Assembly: GCA_946811185.2 (NCBI GenBank)
Contig: OX328101.1
Span: forward strand, 16,662,122-16,726,121
Length of the DNA stretch: 64,000 nucleotides
Direction: 5' to 3'
Source: Hippopus hippopus
Lineage: Eukaryota > Mollusca > Bivalvia > Cardiida > Cardiidae
A program made the translations under genes and the position numbers. Below, in pieces: positions 59,648 through 64,000 of this stretch. The notes beneath the pieces are model-generated. The model was not told the DNA's origin and ran no database searches. It was given only the letters and a program-made list of their open reading frames with translations. Within the stretch, counting starts at the first letter, position 1, and each line of letters starts with the position of its first letter.

Positions 59648-60344
59648 ACTCTCCGAAGAATTTCAATATTTAAACGAGGTACTTTCTAAAGAAAGTTGGT
59701 GTACCTGCACTCAAAACCAGAGAACTCCTCGGCGGCAACATGTCGAACCCGCCATGGAGTAGTTAGTCAAGAACCTCATAAGCTGCACTAAGTCTTGGGG
59801 AAAAATAACAAATCACTCAATGTACATCTATCTTACTTTAGATCCCTTTGTTTTCAAATTTGCATAAGGATAGGAGTATTCCCTTTTCATGAACAAATAG
59901 AAGCTCAAAGTATTACCATCAAGTATGACCTTGACTTTGAAACTTCTGAAGTGAATGATTCAGAGAGACACTTACTACTCATTAAATAGAAAAGTTGTCG
60001 AAGGTTTTATCATTAGACCATCAAGTGTGAGCTTGACCTTAGAAATACCTGAACAAATGTTTGGAATGCACATCTACTCATAAAGGAGAACAATTGTGCA
60101 AATCTGTTTTGAAATCCATCCATATGTGTAGAAGATCTATTTATGATAATTTATCGTTCGATCTAAAAGTAATCTTGGACCTAAGATCAAATATTTTAAA
60201 TGGCATATCTACTCATGCAGGAGATTAATTGTGCCAAATTATTTTGAAATCCACCCATAACCAAGTATTTATGGCCGATTTACCACCGATCAGTGGTTCA
60301 TTAACTCGTTCATAAGTAGATATAAAGAGAGAGAACTGGGATTG

Positions 60345-60455
60345 ACCTCAATCTTGAGGTTAAAGGTCAAAGGTCAAGGTCAACCATGTGATTAAGGTCA
60401 AGGTCAACCATGTGATTAAGGTCAAGATCAACCATGTGATTAAGGTCAAGGTCAA
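60345..60455 (+). repeat. 24-base tandem repeat
   Basis: About four copies of aaggtcaaggtcaaccatgt followed by gatt. Confidence 0.85.
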
Positions 60456-60479
60456 CCATCTACAAGAGTTCTAGGTTTT

Positions 60480-60740
60480 TAACCATATCGCTGCTTAAAA
60501 TCCAAATTCAACCATATCCCTGCTTAAAATCCAAATTCAACCATATCCCTGTTTAACTCTCAAACCCAACCATCCCATGCTTAAATCAATAATTCAACCA
60601 TCCCCATGCTTAAAACAATAATTCAACCATCCCATGCTTAAATCAATAATTCAACCATCTCATGCTTAAATCAATAATTCAACCATCTTATGCTTAAATC
60701 AATAATTCAACCATATCCCTGGCTAACTCTCAAACCCAAC
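60480..60740 (+). repeat. 26-28-base tandem repeat beside the Polinton genes
   Basis: About nine to ten near-copies of ttcaaccatcccatgcttaa followed by atcaataa, with variants (catatccctgcttaaaatcc). It ends about 190 bases before the fibre-like gene and might belong to the element's terminal repeat; that is unproven. Confidence 0.85.
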
Positions 60741-60933
60741 GTCTCGTATTTTTAGCCCATATAGCTATATGAGCAAAATTACAACATTTTTTACTCCGCC
60801 ATATGATATAAAATATAACTTTTATAAACAAAGTTATATTTTTATAAGTCTAACTCTATCAAAATCGATATGTAAGCGTGTGTTACATCACGGTTGGTTG
60901 ATCTTGAAATAAAGTTTACGACGTCGCATTGCT
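60741..60933. other. Noncoding end region of the Polinton-like element
   Basis: AT-rich, contains agctatatgagc and paired words. Probably 3' flank of the fibre-like gene; the exact element end is not recognised. Confidence 0.4.
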
Positions 60934-62013
60934 TTACCTCCAACGCCCACGGAAAAACTGTACAGCTACAGCTTTTTTAATAATAGAGTGATTAACCTGT
61001 TCTAATCCGTTTACCACAATATTAACTTTTACCTCTTCTGGTACATTAGGGTTAATTTTAACAGCCATTAAACTTCCTCTTATAATTTTACCCGGCGCAC
61101 TCATACAGTAACCCCCTAAACCATGTTTACGACCTGAATTGCCATTACCGAATGAGAACTCATAATTACCATTTCCAATTGGTCCCTGTTCTTCAGCACA
61201 CACGGATATAATAGGTTTGTTAAATCTCATCATTCCATCTACGTAAGCCTTAGTTGCCACGTCTTGTGGGTCCCTCGGGTCTCCAATATTTTTTAAAAAG
61301 TTATCATTCATATCGATATCGTTAACAGCAGAAAAAGTTCCTTGTGGAGTTTTTAATATTGCGCCACTCCCCGAAAAACTTTTAATAGCTTCTATATTGC
61401 TGTCTACGTAATACTTATTTACAGCTTGATGGTATTCTAAAGGTTGCCCAACGTTGGAAATCCTCCGTTCACCCATAGAAACGTCAGCAACGGCTATATA
61501 CCCACTACCTCCACCACGAACAAAGGCTCGATTAGCATCATCTACATATCTTTTGCTTGCTGCATCTTGTGGATATGCGGGATCTATAAGATTTGTTAAC
61601 GAATGCCCCCGCATATCTATATCTACAACAGCGGAAAAAGTGCCATCTTGTTGATCTACTATTGCTTTGCTGCTCCTATCCACATAATTGTTAGTAGCAG
61701 CTTCACTCGGTTCTGTTGGTTCCTTAACGTTTTTTATCGGATTAAAACCCATGTTTAAATAACCATTTTTAACGTGGAATCCTCCGTTTTCATCTAACAA
61801 CCCTGAGTTGGTGTCAACATAAGCCTTAGTTGCCACGTCTTGAGAATTTACTGGATTACTAACCCTCGTTAATGTATTACCATTCATGTTTATAGAACCT
61901 GTAACAACAGTTGTTCCATCTTTACGTAAAAAATTATTATTTATGTAAGCGAGTGACACACCATCACCGCTTGTTTCATCATCTTTCATTCTTCCAAATT
62001 TGTCAACAGGCAT
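60934..62013 (-). CDS. Phage-tail-fibre-like repeat protein of the Polinton-like element
   Basis: 359 residues. Five repeats end in a YVD motif near residues 65, 110, 156, 202 and 257 (QDVATKAYVD twice, EAATNNYVD, QDAASKRYVD, NKYYVD). Each is preceded by a strand-like MNGNTL / MRGHSL / MNDNFL and a Pro-turn (DPAYPQD, DPRDPQD). Such 'nl..P..p.DAatK.YVd' repeats are known in bacteriophage tail fibres, where they form trimeric beta-structured shafts. Residues 265-359 form a different, Gly-rich then beta-rich C-terminal part, possibly a tip or binding domain. A role as virion fibre or attachment protein is inference. The frame is intact. It lies 11 bases downstream of the protease gene on the same strand, suggesting one transcription unit. 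Confidence 0.75.
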   Translation of the reverse strand: MPVDKFGRMKDDETSGDGVSLAYINNNFLRKDGTTVVTGSINMNGNTLTRVSNPVNSQDVATKAYVDTNSGLLDENGGFHVKNGYLNMGFNPIKNVKEPTEPSEAATNNYVDRSSKAIVDQQDGTFSAVVDIDMRGHSLTNLIDPAYPQDAASKRYVDDANRAFVRGGGSGYIAVADVSMGERRISNVGQPLEYHQAVNKYYVDSNIEAIKSFSGSGAILKTPQGTFSAVNDIDMNDNFLKNIGDPRDPQDVATKAYVDGMMRFNKPIISVCAEEQGPIGNGNYEFSFGNGNSGRKHGLGGYCMSAPGKIIRGSLMAVKINPNVPEEVKVNIVVNGLEQVNHSIIKKAVAVQFFRGRWR

Positions 62014-62024
62014 TTTTTATATTA

Positions 62025-62441
62025 CTAAAAAAGTTTATTTAAAACATTTTGAAATTTATTACCCGAGCCTAACTCTTTTAGAATGTACAAACATAAATGA
62101 CCACAAAATACTTGCCCAGTTTGTTGTAATTGATCAGTATTATAGAGTATCTGATGTTTTAAATACTCCTGAATTTCAATAGGTGGTTGTATGCCATAAC
62201 TGTCAAAATAAATTTTAGTTTTACCGTTTTTATACCAAGCAACCCAGTGTGTACCAGGTCCACCACTTTTATCAAAGTTTACTATACCACATTCTTTTTT
62301 ATTCGGTTTTCTCGGTAATGTATCTAGTAAAAAAACTCCTCTAAAATAAGGAATCTCTAATCTTTTTGCCGCATCTTCCAATTCGAAATTGTTCAACGGT
62401 TTATTTGGTAAAATTACGTTTTCGATCGAAATATTTAACAT
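62025..62441 (-). CDS. Adenain-like cysteine protease
   Basis: 138 residues, intact. Catalytic pattern of adenovirus-type (C5/C48 clan) proteases: His65 in GPGTHWVAWYK, Asp80 in IYFDSYG, a Gln near 106 and Cys113 in QVFCGHLCLYIL, seven residues apart as in adenain. In adenoviruses and Polintons this enzyme cleaves capsid and core precursors during virion maturation. It is shorter than adenovirus protease (about 200 residues), which is usual for Polinton versions. It begins 9 bases after the end of the integrase frame. Confidence 0.9.
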   Translation of the reverse strand: MLNISIENVILPNKPLNNFELEDAAKRLEIPYFRGVFLLDTLPRKPNKKECGIVNFDKSGGPGTHWVAWYKNGKTKIYFDSYGIQPPIEIQEYLKHQILYNTDQLQQTGQVFCGHLCLYILKELGSGNKFQNVLNKLF

Positions 62442-62450
62442 TTTTTATAA

Positions 62451-63851
62451 TTAAATATTTCTAATGTCTTTATTGTCAACCCACGAATTAAATTCATCGG
62501 GATAACCTTTCCACTTTACAAGAGATTTCTTTTTTCGTTTTTTAATAACCTTTTCTATCCTATACAGCTCTTGATTGGTTTTCTGCAGTTCAGGTTCGTA
62601 AAAGGTACCTTGTATTTCTTCTCCATTAAGATCCTTAATTTTATATGTTACAGGCGATGTATTTTTTACTTCAGAAACTGTAAAAAGCTCTTCAGTCTAT
62701 CTTGTTGTATAACCTTTCTCAAAAGTCTTTTTCTTTTTAGCTATCCTTACTTTGTCTCCAACAGAAAACTTAGGTTTTATATCTTTTATTTCGAGATGAT
62801 CGGGGTAAAGATTTCTCCAAACTTTGGTTTCATTTTCTTTTTTACTCGCATTTACTGGAGTCATCTTAATAGATGAATGTCTCGTGTTATTATATTCTTT
62901 AACGAGATCCGGTAACACATTGATGTAAACGTTTGTGGAGTTAGCGGAAAAATACTTTCACATTTTTTCTTTCATCGTTCTAATCCATCTTTCAACAACG
63001 CTAGATTTTTCCTCATTTTCAGTAGAATACAATTCAACCAAGTCTTTAACATCTTTGTTATAAAACTCTTTACCCTTATCCACCCACATTTTTCCAGGTT
63101 TTCTCTCCTTAAAAATACTCTTCAATGCTATAGCAACAGATTTCCCTGTTTTGTCTTTTAATGGCACTAACCATCCTTATTTAGAAAAGATGTCAATGAC
63201 AGCGAGAAGGTATTTAACACCACGATTAAACTTAGAAAATGCTTGCATGTCTACTAAATCCACAGCCCATATCTTATCTATACCGTTTACTATAACTGTC
63301 CTTTTCTTAAATTTTCTTCTTACAGATTTATGTAATTCTTCCGCTAAATTTATCATGCCGAAACTTTTTTTTTTAACCCCCATTCCAAATTTCATCTTCG
63401 TTCCAATGAGTTTACTTACAAAACCCCTTTCCATTTTTTCTCTAATAGTAGGATTGTAAATACCTTCTAACTCTGTTAACATATTTTTATCACACACTGC
63501 GTTTCTTGTGGCAGTGTCATTGTGCTTAAGATAGCAAACATCATGATGATATGCAGCTTTATCAACGCGGTTTATTGGTTTACTCCATTTCTTTGGTGTT
63601 AAATCTGGATTGAGTCTTTTCTTTAATTTAGTGCCTGGTCCCGTAAAATTGTGACCGGGGAGATGCATTTCAACAGGTAAATTATTTATAGCTTTATTTA
63701 GTATTGATCCTCCCTTTGCTGTCTTAACAAATTGGGTTTTAGTTGTTCCACAAACCATACATTTCCCACGTTTCATATTTCTTTTATTTTTAGTAACAAC
63801 ATAGTTTATGTCGCTTGTATCAGTATGTTTTTTACATTTAACGCAATACAT
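62451..63851 (-). pseudogene. Zinc-ribbon / PLA2-like / integrase / chromodomain frame with three in-frame stops
   Basis: One frame of 467 codons from the Met at 63,851 to the stop at 62,453-62,451, broken by TAA (63,179-63,177), TGA (62,960-62,958) and TAG (62,699-62,697), with no frame shift. Order: zinc-ribbon C3/C6 and C31/C34; PLA2-like region with calcium-loop GPG at 71-73 and HD at 103-104 (HLPGHNFTGPGT, AAYHHDVCY), as in parvovirus VP1 and adintovirus proteins; integrase core with first Asp in WAVDLVDM (198), second Asp in WVDKGKEF and Glu in SSVVERWI, 28 residues apart; then YNNTRHSSIKMTP; and a C-terminal chromodomain (VKWKGYPDEFNSWVD). The stops fall within and just after the core, so full-length integrase is probably not made. 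Whether PLA2 and integrase are normally one protein is unclear. Confidence 0.85.
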
Positions 63852-63884
63852 TTTTATATATAAAAATTAAAAAAGCTATATAAA
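63852..63884. promoter_or_regulatory. Probable divergent promoter between integrase and ATPase genes
   Basis: Only 33 bases separate the two start codons. They contain ttttatatataaaaatt and gctatataaaatgg, TATA-like in either direction. A shared short promoter is an inference from spacing. Confidence 0.45.
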
Positions 63885-64000
63885 ATGGATATTATAAACT
63901 TATCATGGAATGAAGTAGTATCAAAGAGATTTAATCACTCTCTTTTACCAAAAAGTATTAGAGGTTTAATTATAGGCAAATCAGGATGTGGCAAAACTAC
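63885..64000 (+). CDS. Packaging ATPase (FtsK/HerA, A32-like), N-terminus only
   Basis: The first 38 complete codons are visible. MDIINLSWNEVV leads to SIRGLIIGKSGCGKTT, a Walker A (P-loop) sequence near residue 30-38. In Polintons and adintoviruses an A32/FtsK-type ATPase, which pumps DNA into the capsid, starts this way and lies close to the integrase and protease. The rest, including Walker B, is past the window end. Confidence 0.75.
   Translation, partial: MDIINLSWNEVVSKRFNHSLLPKSIRGLIIGKSGCGKT

Larger units (their letters stand above)
58283..60340. other. Upstream region of gene B, repeats, no gene
   Basis: Includes a decayed family-1 hairpin (58,429-58,470) and a good one at 58,648-58,700, a poly-C/CA run (59,391-59,415), a SINE fragment (59,482-59,647), and a noncoding repeat at 59,930-60,340 with a unit of about 140 bases (marker aattgtgcaaatctgttttg / aattgtgccaaattattttg). 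No other gene seen. Confidence 0.55.
60934..64000. mobile_element. Polinton/Maverick (adintovirus-like) element, one end only
   Basis: Four compact genes without introns, gaps of 11, 9 and 33 bases, three on the minus strand and one divergent. The set (adenain-like protease, retrovirus-type integrase with chromodomain, packaging ATPase start) is diagnostic for Polintons/adintoviruses. Gene density and AT-rich linkers are unlike the surrounding host DNA. The B-family DNA polymerase, capsid genes and other end would be past 64,000. Confidence 0.85.

Noticed and set aside
62451..63851. Alternative genetic code (stops read as sense)
   Set aside because: All three stop codons occur inside this one frame while the neighbouring protease and fibre-like frames and host exons end normally; point decay is simpler.

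Overview
The window looks like invertebrate animal nuclear DNA, most likely a bivalve mollusc. Reasons: split genes with GT-AG introns of several kb, a mucin/lectin-type surface protein gene pair, very dense small hairpin transposons, tRNA-headed SINEs ending in a conserved tail (gcgttaaacacc), and an integrated Polinton/adintovirus-type element. The organism call is by style of sequence, not by a database match.

Layout. (1) 1-12,085, minus strand: gene A, a secreted or membrane mucin-like protein. Recognised exons are a signal peptide (12,085), a cysteine-rich SUEL-like lectin exon (9.0-9.4 kb), a CUB-like exon (2.3-2.5 kb) and Ser/Thr-rich mucin exons (1.2-1.5 kb and 0.7 kb to the window edge). 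Its introns hold a truncated LINE (6.3-8.05 kb) and a mariner-like element with both termini (9,901-11,310). (2) 12.1-24.9 kb: no host gene seen; hairpin MITEs, SINEs, fold-back elements and low-complexity DNA. (3) 24.9-45.76 kb: one LINE copy, itself inserted in a hairpin MITE, stretched to about 20.9 kb by an insertion at 26.36-27.19 kb and by two very long inverted arms (27.4-35.97 and 36.8-43.69 kb) on either side of its reverse-transcriptase middle. (4) 45,856-58,282, minus strand: gene B, a paralogue of A and seen from signal peptide to stop: lectin-like exon, CUB-like exon, 327-codon mucin exon, one transmembrane exon and a 235-residue cytoplasmic tail. Exon phases match between A and B and predict one further small exon (phase 1 to phase 2) that I could not find in either. 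(5) 58.3-60.9 kb: SINE fragment and tandem repeats. (6) 60.9-64.0 kb: one end of a Polinton/Maverick (adintovirus-like) element. It carries a phage-tail-fibre-like repeat protein, an adenain-type protease, a zinc-ribbon/PLA2-like/integrase/chromodomain reading frame broken by three in-frame stops, and, divergently, the start of a packaging ATPase that runs off the window.

How parts fit: genes A and B are probably tandem-duplicated cell-surface receptors or mucins with lectin-like heads, suited to mucosal recognition, though no function is proven by sequence. The Polinton genes are a virion-assembly and integration module: protease and fibre-like protein for the particle, PLA2-like domain probably for membrane escape, integrase for insertion, ATPase for genome packaging. 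Capsid and polymerase genes would lie beyond 64,000. Exon limits were placed by hand from splice consensus and codon phase.
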